Below are positions 1 through 12,630 of a DNA stretch of 64,000 bases, in pieces (the first letter of the stretch is position 1; each line of letters begins with the position of its first letter). The notes below the pieces were generated by a model. It was not told where the DNA came from and did no database searches. It worked only from the letters and a program-made list of their open reading frames with translations. The DNA is from Toxorhynchites rutilus septentrionalis (taxonomy: Eukaryota; Arthropoda; Insecta; Diptera; Culicidae): the NCBI RefSeq assembly GCF_029784135.1, contig NC_073746.1, positions 297,545,614 through 297,609,613 of the forward strand. Direction: 5' to 3'. Made by a program: the position numbers and the translations under genes.

Positions 1-1669
1 GTAAAACTGATGAAACATCGTAAAATGTATAAAAATAAGAGGATCCAACATGATATCCGCTGCCCAGCGCTTTGCACTCTCCATAATCGGATTCTTTGCA
101 TGAGTGCCAGGGGGGAAAGAATGAACAGTGTGTATGTTGCTCCGATTATGTCTAGCAAAAAAAAAGTGGGGCACTGCGCCGAAATGAAGCAGCTGGGCGC
201 CATTAATCATCGTTTCTCGCAATCGCTGTTAACGCTTTGCGACGTGCTCTTCATCGGGATGGCGAGCGCAAGAAAGAATGGCGCCTGATGTTCTGTCGGA
301 AGGATTGTGTTTTTATTCCTTTTTTTTGTTACACAGTTGGTTTATGTGCTCGTGAAAATTTTCAGAGAATATAAATTTTTCAACGCATACACTACACTTT
401 TCGCTGTCATGAGCCAGCGGAAGCTGGTGGAAGAAATAATAAACATAACCAAATTTCAACGAAATAAAACTCTCAGAGCACATCAATGTGCAACTTGTTT
501 CCCGTATTCAATTACGCTGACTAGTGGTATGGAGTATTCGCTTCCGCACACTTCCAGTAGGATCAGGATCCGAAATCCAGAAGTTAAATAGTAGTAAACC
601 TGTTTCCAGGAAGTGGCCCCCGTGGGGCTACCCTCGTCTTACTTCAGTGGCAATTGCAGCCGGTATGTGACTTCAGGCATCAGCTTTGGAATGAACACAA
701 TTACGAGTGCGGTTAAGTGCATTAGTGCTTCTGTGCAACACGCGGCAAGGGGAAAATGTTTCATCCAAACGAAAAGCTGCTTATGTGGAAAAGTGGTGTA
801 AAAGCTGCTGACTGAGAACCGTCGCTCAGCTGCACATTCTCCGCCTGGAAGCCAACGGTGTCACGTTTTGCAACTGAAGAGCGTTTCACTGTATTTTTTT
901 AAAACACACATGATACAATCCGGCTCGAATCAGGAATACGGAAGAACGTCATCCATTCGTGAAATTCGTTCATGAAATGTGATGGCACGCGTGGCTTGAG
1001 CAATTGTATGGAGACGACGGTATGATAATCGCTGGCAACGTTTAAACTCCATCTGCACGTATTTCAATTTCTCACAGACGTAACTATGATAATAACATTA
1101 TCATAACTGTATGCGAACCAAACTAAAACCTTGAATCTGTGAAATTTAGCATTTATATTTATATGCTGTTACTGCAGATATTCAAAAGAGAAACAAGCGT
1201 AATGTCACATCAACAGTCTAACAGAAACATTCTGACGCGGAAAATACATCATGACTATGAATGCCACACAGAAAAAAGCGCAATGATATTATTAATCTAA
1301 CATTTCCAAAAATAGCTAAATTTCCAAATCAAAACACATATACTGCCGTTCTACGCATAGTTTTCCCATGTCACTTTTGACAATTTTCACTATTCTGTAT
1401 AAAACGATGTTTTAATGTCTAAACTTCTGGAAAACACGAAAAAAAGTTATGGTTTATTCCCAGCTTTTGAAAAAAAACAACATCAAGCTCAATTATCACA
1501 TGTTCATATTCTATGCAAAACTGTCTCGCCATGTATTTTTTGTAGATCGACAATAAATGAATCGGTTCAAGTACAAGAATTTTATGATACGCTTTCAGCA
1601 GAGCTAATGCACTCATTTTTGGTTTGGAAGAACGAACTAATTCTCAAAAAAATAAAAAAGTATAACAGA
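1..1669. other. Non-coding DNA, no gene recognised
   Basis: This stretch has only short open frames with no recognisable domain and no long, evenly coding-like sequence. The first 850 bases are somewhat richer in GC than what follows. I see no transposon ends here. It is probably intergenic or intronic. Confidence 0.5.
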
Positions 1670-1689
1670 TCACAGGTAGAGTGATGCGG

Positions 1690-2035
1690 GGCAAAGGTGC
1701 GCACCAAACTGTTGTCGTCCAATAACTCTTGAATATAAGCAAATAAAATTCCGTTTGCTTACCAAATTGTAACTATATGTATTACCTTCGAAACGTAGTA
1801 CAAGCATTTCTCGAGTTGTGTTTGTAATTGGAAAAATACCTATTTTAATACAAAAAGACAAATGCGCACCTTTGCCCCATAGTGGGGGCAAAGGTGCGCA
1901 CTTATTGAATTGAACTTCTGAGATAACTTATACCAAGAATAAATGCTTTATCATCAGAAGCGGGAGAAGCATCATTACTAAAGAGTGTAGGCACCGTCCA
2001 GTAGGCTGGAGGGGGGTGGGGTGTTCTATGGTTTT
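1690..2035. repeat. Dispersed repeat with GCGCACCTTTGCCCC motifs and a perfect hairpin
   Basis: The repeat starts with GGGGCAAAGGTGCGCAC (1690). At 1863-1900 the same motif occurs as two facing copies that form a perfect 16-bp stem with a 6-base loop. A related copy lies at about 43803-44500: it shares the flanking words (GTTGTCGTC, TTTGCTTACCAAAT, CCTTCGAAACG, GTGTAGGCACC) but has lost most of the GC-rich motif and carries about 400 extra bases. Further single motif copies are at 3247-3261 and 3588-3601. I do not recognise the family. There is no coding capacity. Confidence 0.65.
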
Positions 2036-2164
2036 TTTTTATGGTTGGAAAAGAGTGGGTGTTATGGTCGAACATGCCACCTGGAAATTTTTGGATGGGA
2101 GGAGACTGACAATATAAAATATCCGAAAATGTCCAACATTTGAAACAGAATTCGTGTTTATTAA

Positions 2165-2470
2165 CAAACTAGCTGACCCGGCGAACTTTGTCCCACCCAC
2201 AATTGATATATTGATATAAATCATTTCGAACACTCAAGTTCCCACAGAAATTATTTTTATGTACATAATCTATACTCACGGTATAGAATTTCTTTTTTGA
2301 CATATAAACCGGATGCAGACTAAGACGCGTCAGTCCTGATACTGACTGTTCAAATCCGTTTCTCCGTTCTTGAGTTAAATAGTGAAGAACGGACACCAAA
2401 TCATTTTTATTTATATAGATCAAGTTTATATATACATAGTTACCTTCACTCAATTTATTTGAAACTCATT
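2165..2470. repeat. Dispersed repeat beginning AGCTGACCCGGCGAACTTTG
   Basis: The word AGCTGACCCGGCGAACTTTG at 2170 recurs on the other strand at about 58060-58092, with A for G at one site and C for T at another. This word marks an old interspersed repeat seen widely in insect genomes (from memory of such sequences, not checked). The rest is AT-rich with no open frame of interest. Confidence 0.5.
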
Positions 2471-4920
2471 GTTGAAAAAAACAATATTCATTTGAAGTTT
2501 ATTGTGAAAACATAAACATAAACGAAACATAACCGTTATTGAAAATGGTGCATGCATGGTGCATGGTGAAAATAAAAACATTTTTCATTTGAAATTCATT
2601 TCGAATTATTTTCAAACAATTGATTATTTTTATTCCTCATCTTGGATTTCGGTTCTGAGGATTCCGACGCTTTGCTTTGGAGCGCTGATGCTTCGTTGTG
2701 CTGTTGTTGGGTTCGAATAGACAGACGATGGTTCCTCATGAAACTAGAATCAAAATCTCTTCCTGCCTGTTTTGCAACTCGGTTGAATTCGTGCTGGAGG
2801 TTGTTGGCTTCCGCAAAATAAAACGTTAGACGCCGTAAACCTTTGAGAGTCATACCATAGAAACCTTTGTCCAGTGCCCTGCTGTGGTCCGCCAGATCCT
2901 CAGACTGTTCACTCGTAAATACCTATCTGAACCGCCGTAGGTGCTCGCTGACACATCCCAGCAGAAGTAGAAATGTCAATAGAAGAAGATTCAAATCATA
3001 AATCACTTTCTGATATGAGCCTCTTCCTCAGAGTTGATTCAGAAATATCGAAGTCTGCCGCAATCCGACGCTTCAAGACACCCCACCCCCCTCCCAAAGC
3101 CTCTGTCGGGCCATTTGGGCATTTCTGGAGTGCATTTCTTCAAATTAGTTTTCTTCTTGTGGGTCCCGTTGAAAATGTGGTTGAAAACATTTTAGAATTT
3201 TTTAAGAACAAAACTCTGGTGCCAACTTTCGCACCACAGCCACTGCGCACCTTTGCCCCGCAAGCAATTTTTGAACTAACCGAATTTTTTAAAAAAAGCT
3301 CTTGTACTTTTTCACAAAAACGAATACGCACTATCATCTACTATAGAATGAAGGTTTCCTTGACAGTGTAGTTTCGAACTTTCCAGTTATTTTAGGTAAG
3401 TAAATCTTCATCTCCAAAACTGAAAAAATTAGATCAAAACATCACAAAACTCTTTTTACCTCATAACTTTTTGCCACTTTAATGAAATCTATCTTTTTTA
3501 TATGTGTGAGCTGCTGTTGTAATAATGTATCAAACGACTACACTGTTGTCAAAATGTTATGCTCGTTTGCTGCAAAATTGCCAATGCGCACCTTTGCCCA
3601 ACACGACATTTTAGAAGTGTTCACCTCAACACAATCAACACAGAAAAACCATACTTCTGCTATGCGCGAAGCACACCATAAACAAACAGAAACAAACTGC
3701 AGCGCGCCAAGCGGTTGCCATAGAAATCATGTGGACAAAACAACATTATTGAATTGGACAACTCATGATCAGAATTAAGTTCATCAAAATGCGTTAATTT
3801 AATGGTTTAGCTATGTAAATCCGATACAAATGGTGAGCAAGCATGATGTTTACAGTACTTATAAGTGTTGTAATCCAGAAAAGGTCTGAATACGTGCCAA
3901 ATAATCATCTGATTAAAAGTTAGCTCGAATGAGGGACGCATTGACACAAATAGAAGGTGTATTTTATAATCCTTTAAAACATGTGATTTCATAAAAATAT
4001 ACTATCAAACTACTATAAATCATGTAAAAGGCAATTTCATTTATATGTTTCGAAACATTCGAAGGCCTTATTTGACACAGGAGCGCTGAATTAGAGCATT
4101 CAAAAAAGTGGGCAAACCATGATCATATTTTCGACTGGACAAACCAAAATCATTTACCTTATAATTAAGCTCGATTGTGAGGAATTGTGAGACAACAGTT
4201 TACTGCTCATAAAAAATCGGTCTATTGCTAAACTGAAATGCCTCAACCTTCTGGTAGACAAATATGCTAGAAAACTTTGATTGCGTTTTTCTCAGATGCT
4301 GATTTTGGAACATGGGACAACTGTGCGTAGAACGGCTGTATAAGTGTGAAAATTTGTTCAGATCATGCTACAATAGCTTTGAATTGCAATGAATGATATA
4401 TTTCAAAACGAAAATTAACCGGGCAATTAGCACTGCGTTTAGGTACATTGGAAAACGAAATGCTGATCTAGGAAAAAACAAAATATGGCTTATATTGAAG
4501 TCGATTCCAAACTCAGATTCAAATTAGCATTAGAATAACAAGCAATACTCATGCTGTCTAAAGATAGGATAGAAATAGTAAAATCGACATTTCTTTAGAT
4601 CTCATTAAAATATGGACTTTTGTCGGTGACTTCATCTCTCTATCTTTTATTGTTTCTTGAATAAACTCTTGCAAAAATAATATTTTACTAGTAAAATTTC
4701 TTTGTGTTGTTATTCTTGCACATGTTTCTGAACAGATTTTTTGCAGAACATGTCAATCGCGCGAATTTACACACAAAAATATTTCGAGTAAAATATTAGT
4801 AATAATTTTTCAGAGAACACATGACAAAGTTCTTGATGGAAAAACTTTCTGTGTAGAAGTGCTCTTTCACGGATGATTTGTTGGTATATTCATAATTTTT
4901 AAGAATTTAAAAAAATATGT
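2471..4920. other. Non-coding DNA, no gene recognised
   Basis: No coding sequence is supported. Two extra copies of the GCGCACCTTTGCCC motif lie at 3247 and 3588, suggesting that 1690-3600 is patchily made of one repeat family. The remainder is AT-rich and featureless to the eye. Confidence 0.5.
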
Positions 4921-4924
4921 TCTT

Positions 4925-5105
4925 TTATTAAATTCGTTTTTTTTACATCCTCAGTTACATAAGTTTAAAGGAGCCGAATTCTTAATTATATTTTTATAAC
5001 TATACATAAGCATTTTATTAAATCTACGGTTAGTAAGGTAGAAAGCCGATTACTCGCGGTCTACTCGAGTTTAGAAAGGTGACATATTTTTTTCAGGAAA
5101 AGGTT
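4925..5105 (-). repeat. 5'-truncated non-LTR retrotransposon 3' UTR copy
   Basis: On the minus strand this matches the 3' end of the LINE at 47465-47810: the words GGAGCCGAATTCTTA, CCGATTACTCGCGG, TACTCGAGTTTAGAA and GGTGACATATTTTT are shared in order. Only the UTR is present, as expected for a 5'-truncated insertion. The 3' end is A-rich (a T run on the plus strand at 4936-4945). Its terminal stem is damaged: the GAGCC arm has become GAGGA. Confidence 0.7.
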
Positions 5106-5109
5106 AAAG

Positions 5110-6074
5110 TAAATTGTTACAATGCACAATGGTCCAGGAGATGCATTTAAGTGGAAATTAGCATTTAGAGCTCGACAGTTATTCTCTAGACAAAAACTGT
5201 CTTCGACAAAGTTGTTACATGTGATAGAGCGCTCATTTTCATGTTATCAAAAATAGGGTGACCAAAATTATCGATGAAATAAAAAATATAACTTTTCTTA
5301 ATTTTACAGACAGTGGTAAACATAGTTAGACAATGTTGTAGTCCCAGTTATTTGAGACATCTTTGTAGAACAAAGTTATTTTTTCTATCTCTTGAAATAA
5401 CCAATATAGCGCATTTTTTTCTAAGTTGCGTTAGGGTAACCATGAAAAAAACGGTTTTTATACTCTAACTTTTATATTTTAAATTCTACATACAAACTGT
5501 CTTCGAAAGACTTTTAGAGCTTACTAATACAAACGTTTTGCGATGTATAACTTGTTAATATCTTAACTTCATTCAAGGTTATTGATATTTCTTCCCAAAA
5601 AATATGCTCTCTGCAATTGCTTGTCATTCTCACTGGGGCAAACATAAACAAAGTTTAATGGCGGCATTAGAAAGAACATAGTTCACTCTACATGATGTGT
5701 GATTTTGAAAACTATGTTATTTTTCGTGTTTGAGTAAATTGAAATTGAAATCATGAGGTTTTGGATAAAAAACCATCAATAACTTTGAGAAGGATTAAGA
5801 TATTAACAAGTTCTGCATCGCAAAATGTTGGTCTTGATAATCACCAAAAGTCGTATTGAGACACTTTTGATGTAGAATTTTAAATATGAAAGTTAGAGCA
5901 AAAAACCCGCTTCTTCATGGTCACCCTAATAAACTTAGATTTTTTATTTCGTCGACAGTTTTGGTCACCCTATTTTGGATAACATAAAAATGAGCGCTCT
6001 ATCATATGTAACAATTTTGTCGAAGACAGTTTTTGTCTAAAGAATAAATATTAGCCACATAGTTGTTTTTTATC
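5110..6074. repeat. Foldback repeat, left part, interrupted by a mariner
   Basis: This is a diverged member of the family at 21572-23150 (shared words CACAATGGTCCAGGAGATG, TATTCTCTAGACAAAA, AACTGTCTTCG, CACCATGAAAAAAA). It contains inverted copies of its own sequence: ATGTTATCAAAAATAGGGTGACC near 5240 is answered by GGTCACCCTATTTTGGATAACAT near 5965. The repeat is cut at a TA (6075-6076) by the DD41D mariner and resumes at 7396. It has no coding capacity. Confidence 0.75.
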
Positions 6075-6076
6075 TA

Positions 6077-7393
6077 CAGGGTGGGCCATTTAAAGTGGAA
6101 GGATTTGTTTTTGCAATAGAAAAGTAAAGAAGTGGAATTTTAAAATATTTTTTTTTAAATTCATTTATTTTGGTCCAAGGAGATTTGTTCTAACTACTTA
6201 TTGATTATGATATCTCGTAAATAACCGCCTCTGGCCTTGACCGCAAAATGTGCCCTTTTTTCGGCATTTTCCATCACTTTGCCCAATGTTTCGGCCGATA
6301 TGGCAGCAATTTCTTGTCGAATATTGTCTTTCAGCGCAGCCAGGGTCCTTGGTTTACCAGTGTATACCTTGGATTTTAAATATCCCCATAAAAAAAAGTC
6401 AGGAGGCGTCAAATCAGGTGATCTCGGTGGCCAGTCATAATCGCCGTTTTTCGATATTAATCTTCCGGGGAACATTTCGCGCAATAATTTGGTCGTGGCA
6501 GCCGCTGTATGGCATGTAGCGCCGTCCTGTTGGAACCAGCAATTGTCCAATTCATTTTCACGAACAAATGGCAATAAAAAATCGGTTATTATTGTCCGAT
6601 AACGCTCCCCATTCACGGTTACCGTTGCTCCATTTTCGTTTTCAAAGAAGTACGGGCCGATGATTTTATCGGCATAAATGCCACACCACACAGTAACTTT
6701 TTGGTCGTAAAGAGGTTGCGTTTCGATGAATTGAGGGTTTTCAGTAGCATAAAACCGACAATTTTGTTTATTCACTCCTCCATTCAAGTTGAAATGCGCC
6801 TCATCAGACATTATGATTTTTTGCCAAAAGTCACGTTCATTTTTTGCCATTTCGATGGTCCATTTCGCAAAATCAAGTCGACGTGGTAAGTCAGATGGGT
6901 TAAGTTGTTGAGCCATTTGAATTTTATACGGAAACATTTTCAAATCAACACGAATTATGCGTCGGAGAGTGGTTCGAGCGATGCCTAATTCTTGCGAACG
7001 ATGGCGACCTGATTTCGATGGAGTCTCTGCAACACTGGCTCGAACGGCATCAATATTCTCGTCGAAACGTCTTGGTCGTTGTCTGGACAGATGACTGGCA
7101 TTACCAACACTACCAGACGATATAAATTTGGCATATAATCGACGTATAGTGTTGTCTCCAGGCGATGTTTTAACTTTATTTTTATTTTTCCACGCACGTT
7201 TAGTTAACACAATTGAGAAGTTATTTTGAATGTACAGCTGAACAATTTCAGCGCGTTGTTTAGGTGTGTATTGTTCCATGGTTAAAATTGTACTGAAATG
7301 ACGCTTCCAACGCGGTATGACATTTGTTAATCTGACATCTCTGTCAAAAGTTATGGGGTTGCCAGATGCTTCCACTTTAAATGGCCCACCCTG
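6077..7393 (-). mobile_element. DD41D mariner (rosa-like), complete with TIRs and TA duplication
   Basis: The element is 1317 bp long. It is bounded by perfect 25-bp terminal inverted repeats that begin CAGGGTGGGCCATTTAAAG (6077-6101 and 7369-7393). TA dinucleotides at 6075-6076 and 7394-7395 are the target duplication. One intact transposase frame runs on the minus strand between the ends. The insertion splits a foldback repeat. Perfect TIRs and an unbroken frame suggest a young, possibly mobile copy. The rosa-like assignment rests on the D-D spacing and is inferred. Confidence 0.9.
6194..7279 (-). CDS. Mariner-like transposase, DD41D type, 361 aa
   Basis: The product cuts and pastes its element at TA sites in the nucleus. 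The N-terminal half (about residues 1-120) is a helix-turn-helix DNA-binding region with the stretch SSGSVGNASHLSRQRPRRF. The catalytic core shows D159 (IMSDEAHF), D252 (WFQQDGATCHT) and D294 (SPDLTPPDFFLWG), with exactly 41 residues between the last two, the DD41D spacing. I start at the ATG at 7279 (MEQYTPKQ). The frame is open further upstream to a GTG inside the terminal repeat, but there is no earlier ATG. The length is normal for the family, there is no internal stop, and all three catalytic aspartates are present, so it could be active. Confidence 0.88.
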   Translation of the reverse strand: MEQYTPKQRAEIVQLYIQNNFSIVLTKRAWKNKNKVKTSPGDNTIRRLYAKFISSGSVGNASHLSRQRPRRFDENIDAVRASVAETPSKSGRHRSQELGIARTTLRRIIRVDLKMFPYKIQMAQQLNPSDLPRRLDFAKWTIEMAKNERDFWQKIIMSDEAHFNLNGGVNKQNCRFYATENPQFIETQPLYDQKVTVWCGIYADKIIGPYFFENENGATVTVNGERYRTIITDFLLPFVRENELDNCWFQQDGATCHTAAATTKLLREMFPGRLISKNGDYDWPPRSPDLTPPDFFLWGYLKSKVYTGKPRTLAALKDNIRQEIAAISAETLGKVMENAEKRAHFAVKARGGYLRDIIINK

Positions 7394-7395
7394 TA

Positions 7396-7625
7396 AGTTA
7401 CATTCTTTTATATTTATAATTCTACATCAAAACTGTCTTCGTACGACTTTTAAAGCTTATTAATACAGAAATGCGATGCAGAATATGTCAATATCTTAAT
7501 CCTGCTCAATGTTATTGATGGGTTTTCATCCAAAGATTCATGATTTCAATTTTAATTTACTCAAACACGAAAAATAACATAGTTTCGAAAATCACATATT
7601 ATATAGAGTGAAATTTGCCCTTTCA
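7396..7625. repeat. Foldback repeat, right part, resumed after the mariner
   Basis: It continues the repeat that stops at 6074. The words AAAACTGTCTTCGTACGAC, ATGTCAATATCTTAATCC and AAAATAACATAGTTT align with 22550-22680 of the other copy. Removing the mariner and one TA gives a continuous match to that copy. Confidence 0.7.
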
Positions 7626-8870
7626 AAAATAAAAAAAAAAGATAAACAAACGCCCATATTTTAATTAGATCTAAAACTTTGTCGGATCCATTATATCACT
7701 ATCTCGACTTTAAACGAAATTGGGATTGTCTGTAAGTTTTTCAAATGAAACATGAAAAAGTTGTTGTTAGAAGAACTTTTCCCCTGTAAAAGTGCCCACC
7801 TTCCGATGTATGGATGATGGAAAAGTATACGCTTTTGAGAAAAATGAATGTCAATTTTGAAAACATTTTTGTTCAGACTTAGTTCGAAACACTGAACAGC
7901 TGGTGAATTTCGAAAAAAAAAGAAAAAAAAACTTTGTCCCTTTTCAAAAAGTAGTCTATTTTTTGGAGATTTAATGTACGCAAAGTTGCCTGAATGACCA
8001 ATGTCTTTGCAGCGACCTCACATAGAAATAGGCTTTTATTAACCCAAAATTATCAATAAGCTCAAGCCTAAATAAAGACTTTTTTTGTCGCACGATACTT
8101 ATTGCGGATCGAGTGAGTCAGTTTTTGATTGGATCGGGTCGATCCCGGATAAATAAATACATCTACCCGCACGATCCTTGTTTTCGGATCGTGTGATTCA
8201 GAGCTAATTTTGCATTTTCAAAAGAGGAAATGTATTTACCAAACTAAAAAAAGAATAAATAACAGGCAGTTCTTTTGATCGCTAGGCGACGTTGTGCATC
8301 TTTATACCCACAACGCTCCACTGCAATCTAAAATAGTGCTCCCAACTCCTAAGCTGGCATGTAATTCGTTATTAGTAAAAAAAAAACTCTGTGTTCAGAC
8401 AGATTAAAAATTTTCCTTTTGATGAGTGGACAACGAAGAAAAGAATTATAATAAATGAGATAAGAAGTTGCAACAATAATTCGTGCCGGTTTCAAAATCG
8501 TTAGGTGCTAATATTTTCAGAAATGGAAAACAAATTTTTAGAGTGTGAGGAATTCATGAAGCTTACAGATTATTTTTTGTGTCTGCCTGGAATTATTGCA
8601 TACATAAGTTGGAAGGGTTTCTTCAAAGATTACAACGATGGTGATCTACAATAACTACGATGTGCACAACGGAAAAGCAACGACTGGATATCAAAACCAT
8701 GGGAGCCATGATGTCGAAGAGAACTTTCTGGAATGTGACAATTTATAGGATAAAATATCTAAAAATATAATCTCCTTCGCAAAGTCGCTTTATATTGTAA
8801 GAGGCAAAGAACAAAGAATATCTAAGATTATTTTTTTTTTGTCTACGTATCCCGTTTTTATTCTTCAACT
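7626..8870. other. Non-coding DNA, no gene recognised
   Basis: AT-rich sequence without a supported gene. A short palindromic pair built on GGATCG and CGATCC lies at about 8105-8205. No transposon ends or protein motifs were seen. Confidence 0.45.
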
Positions 8871-8879
8871 ATTTGGTCA

Positions 8880-9840
8880 GTCTACCAGGGAGAGATGAAC
8901 TATTTTCCACGTCAAGGACGTCCATCCACCTCTTCAACTGATGGAGACATCGACAAAATGAAAGGAGTGGTGCACGGACATCGTCATTTAAGTATGCAAG
9001 ACCTAGTCCGTGAATTAAATATCTCTTACAAAACCGTTCATCATATTTTGGTTCATGTTTTGGCCACGAGAAAAGTCGCAGCACAACTAGTGCCTAAAGA
9101 ACTAGATTTTCTTCAAAAATGTCATCGCAATCAAGTGGCTGAGACATGCTTGAACGATCAAATTACGAGCCCACGTTCATCCAGCGCATAATTACTGGCG
9201 ACAAGACATGGGTGTACGAGTATGACATACAAACGAGTCAACAATCATCAGCATGGAACGCTGCAAACGAGTCGATGCCGAAAAAACCACGTAGAAGTCG
9301 ATCAAAGGTGAAGGTAATGCTGACTATTTTCTTCTATATTCGTGGTGTTGTCCATTCGGAATTCCTTCCGGAAGGCCAAACAGTTATTAAAAAGTATTAC
9401 CTTCGCGTTGTGAGGCGTTTGAGAGTGAAAATTCGTCGCAAACGGTCAGGTTTGTGGGAGGATAAGACTGGAATTTTGCATCACTATAATGCACCATGCA
9501 CTGATTGATCGTTATGAACGAATTTTTGACCGAAAATGGCACAAGCACTGTATTTTCCAGATATGTCCCCGTGTGACTTTTTCCTATTTCCGAAACTCAA
9601 ATTAACGCTTCGGGGGACTTTTTTTGACAGCATTGAAGACACAAAAACGAAATCGCTGTGTGAACTGAAGGCAATTCCGGAATACAACTATAAAAAGTGT
9701 TTCGATGAATGGATTGTTCGTTGGAAAATGTGGGCCTATATTTTACTTTATCGATCCGACCACCATCTTTCATTGACGCATCAAGTCGTGATCACGGCAG
9801 CTTCAGCTATAATTTTCGCACGACAGGCCATCAATTAACA
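8880..9840 (+). pseudogene. Decayed DD34D mariner transposase
   Basis: Three open pieces in shifting frames match a mariner transposase in order. 8895-9191 holds the second helix-turn-helix part (GRPSTSSTDGDIDKM, LVRELNISYKTVHHIL). 9146-9508 holds the first catalytic block (IITGDKTWVYEYD) and the second, where the expected HDN is HHYN, so the aspartate is lost. 9536-9838 holds the third block (FPDMSPCDFFLFPKLK). The N-terminal helix-turn-helix is missing. At least two frameshifts and a lost catalytic residue make it dead. I could not find convincing terminal repeats. Confidence 0.85.
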
Positions 9841-12600
9841 ACAAACAACAAAACCTCTAAAACTCACATCAATTAGCAATTCATTGAACCAACCGCACGA
9901 CCATCCACAATCATCACCAAACAAATGAACGCAACTTTTATTGGTCCTCATCAATTTGTTATCGCTTTTCCGTCCTCGCGGTCGAGTCACAATACATTCA
10001 CCTCCTCACCCCCAATCAAAAATATAACGGTCCTTTTCAGTGCCAACCAAAACGAGAAAAAAAAGGACCGCGGAAAGTACCTCCCTTCGGTTCGGAGCGC
10101 AATCGGCTGGAAAATCATTCGCGTCTAACGTTTCGCTCGCGTGCATTTATCAGGCCGCCACCGCTGCAGACAGCGGACGGAAGTGTTTCCGAAGAAAATA
10201 TATTTTTTATGATCGTTATCATAGGCTTTTCGATGTTGTTCGTTTTATTACAAAGCTTGATGTTCCTAGAAACGTCGATTGTTTGGGATCAAACTCGTGG
10301 CAGTATTTGCTTTATGGCCACAATCAACGTCTTCAATGGGCTGTGAAAATTAAATTATCCTCTGGAAAACGGTTCAAGTGGCAAAAGGATTAACTTTTCA
10401 GTTGACGTGTTTTTGTTGATGGCGTTGAAATATCCAAAATAAAACAACATGTAACATTCTTCGAAGTTTTATTGCTGCAAAGGCGCACATGTTTTTCCTC
10501 TCTCGTTTCAGACAATGGGTTTCCTCGGTCAAACCACATTAATGTCTGTAGAAAGTTCACATAGTTAGTGTTTTTCATGTCCCTTCATGCAAAAAACGAG
10601 AATCTGAGCTGAGAGTTAAAATTGTCGAGTCTACTGCAATTCACGTGTCATTTGACCCAAAAAAAAAACGCTACCATCACTAGACTGCAGCATATACACT
10701 TCTCTCGCTGCCCCAACTGTTGTGGTTGCAAAATTGAATCAGAAGATAAAACGGAACTGTAATTGAAAGCAGACTATATTCTTCGGCATTCGTCCCGTTC
10801 CTTCTTTTGATCATCTGAAAGCCATCGTCGAACGTTGTGCTTCCCGTAGGGCACTGCAGAAAGAACATCCGGCAAACCATAGAGGTACTGAAATAATTTG
10901 TTGTCACTCATCACTACGAGACACATTGTTAACACGTTCCGAGCTTGCCCTTATCAACCGTCCCACATAACCATAAGCATCCCATTCCGTATCTGCACTA
11001 TTCTCCAAGAATGGAGCGACTGCTGCGCTATGGTGTTTGAACACGTGAGATCAAAAGTGACGACTTCGGTCTTATCGGGAAAGATTTTCCTCGTTCCAAA
11101 CGGCGTTCCTCTGGCGCGAGGAAAAACGCGAAGGGAGGGCCAGATAGGACGAACAATAGGAAAATAGTTTCATACGTTAGCAACCTGCCCCAAGCGCCCC
11201 AGGAAGGTACACTTTGGGCGAATGTCATTTCGCATCGATTCATCCGATGAAGATTGAAGCAGGAATGACTTGAGCGGGAGTGGATGATGATGGTGGAAAA
11301 CACAGTACCTATTAATAGTTCACGCAGAATACCCGTGGTTGAGTGCAAGAAGTTTGCAAAGGTAGAATTTATATTCCACGCTAAACCAACTGACAATTCT
11401 CATAATACAAGCAAACCGATTGCACAATCGCTTTTTGTGCTATTTTTCATTTGTGTGACTGTTTGGATGCGATTTTATTATCTGTGTGATTAGTTTGTGT
11501 GATTCAGGCCCGATTTCATAACAAAATCGCACAAACGAAGAATCGCACCAAAAGGAATCGCACATAAACAAGTGTGCCTGTACGACTAATTTGAATCGCT
11601 ACTATTTTGATGTAGGACTACGTTTTTTGATTTTTACAGGTTACTCTATGAAAAATGAGACAAAAATGATGGGATTTCAAATGCATATTACGCAAAATCG
11701 TTATTGTGATATGTGTAATACTATATACCATTAAATAAGCATTTTTTTTTTCGATTATAACATAAACAGTGAAACAGATAAACAATCTAACGAATAAAGT
11801 AGGCATGTTTTTTAAACGGTTTTATTTAGTAACTGTAATTTGTATGTGTGTATGTTTGTAACATGTTTGTCTGTAGCGCTTTACCACATTGATAGAAATT
11901 TGAACCCCTTCCTGTTGAGCCATCCAAGAAGAAGAAGATGGCACATATTGTACAGGATATTAAATAAGAAATTTTGACGGTTTACTTGAACCCTTATGTA
12001 GTTTAACATAGAAAGTATAGTGAAAAATGTACTTTTTCGTTTATTTCGCCCCATCCTCAAAAGCTTCGAGATAAAAATTTGAAAAAAATACTAAATATGC
12101 ATCTTACTACGGTGTATCAAGAAAAATTATCGAATAAAAATTTCATCAAAAATTTAAGTTCTTAAATAAAATATTCAAATTTTGAAAAATTTGTTTTTGG
12201 GATTTAGAGATTCAGTACTACTCTAATGCATATTTAAATGTGTTCAGACGGTTTTTCTAGATACGTGTGATTTTTTTCAGATTTTTTTCAGTGTTGAGCG
12301 GTGCAAAAAATATATTTTTTATATTTCCAAAGAGTTTGGCTGGGTAAGGGAGCAAAAAGCCCCCCAAACCAAATCACCAGCTGTATGGAAAATATAGTAT
12401 AGGGTACAAAATAAAACATTTTGGCAGTAGTACCATATTTGGTACACCATAGGATCTATGGTAAAAAATGCACCTTTTCGTTTTTTTCACGCCATTCTCA
12501 ATAGCTTTTGAGACCAAAATATGAAAAAAAAAAACTGAAACTGAATCGCGTAGTCTATCGGGTTGTCGATGTAAGATGGTTGGATAAAAAAATTATATAG
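9841..12600. other. Non-coding DNA, no gene recognised
   Basis: No protein family is recognisable. The part at 9950-10190 is GC-richer (CCTCGCGGTCGAG, CCGCCACCGCTGCAGAC) and could be unique sequence. The part at 11390-11600 repeats the word ATCGCAC and its complement several times. The rest is AT-rich. Confidence 0.4.
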
Positions 12601-12630
12601 CCTAATTCTAAACCTAAGATTCCTTCTTTC

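Noticed and set aside
7280..7375. Extension of the DD41D transposase 32 codons upstream
   Set aside because: It needs a GTG start inside the terminal repeat; eukaryotic initiation fits the ATG at 7279, where the family's typical N-terminus begins.
10040..10393. 117-aa open frame in a GC-richer patch
   Set aside because: No domain, no homologous copy and no splice or promoter context. The composition is that of translated non-coding DNA.
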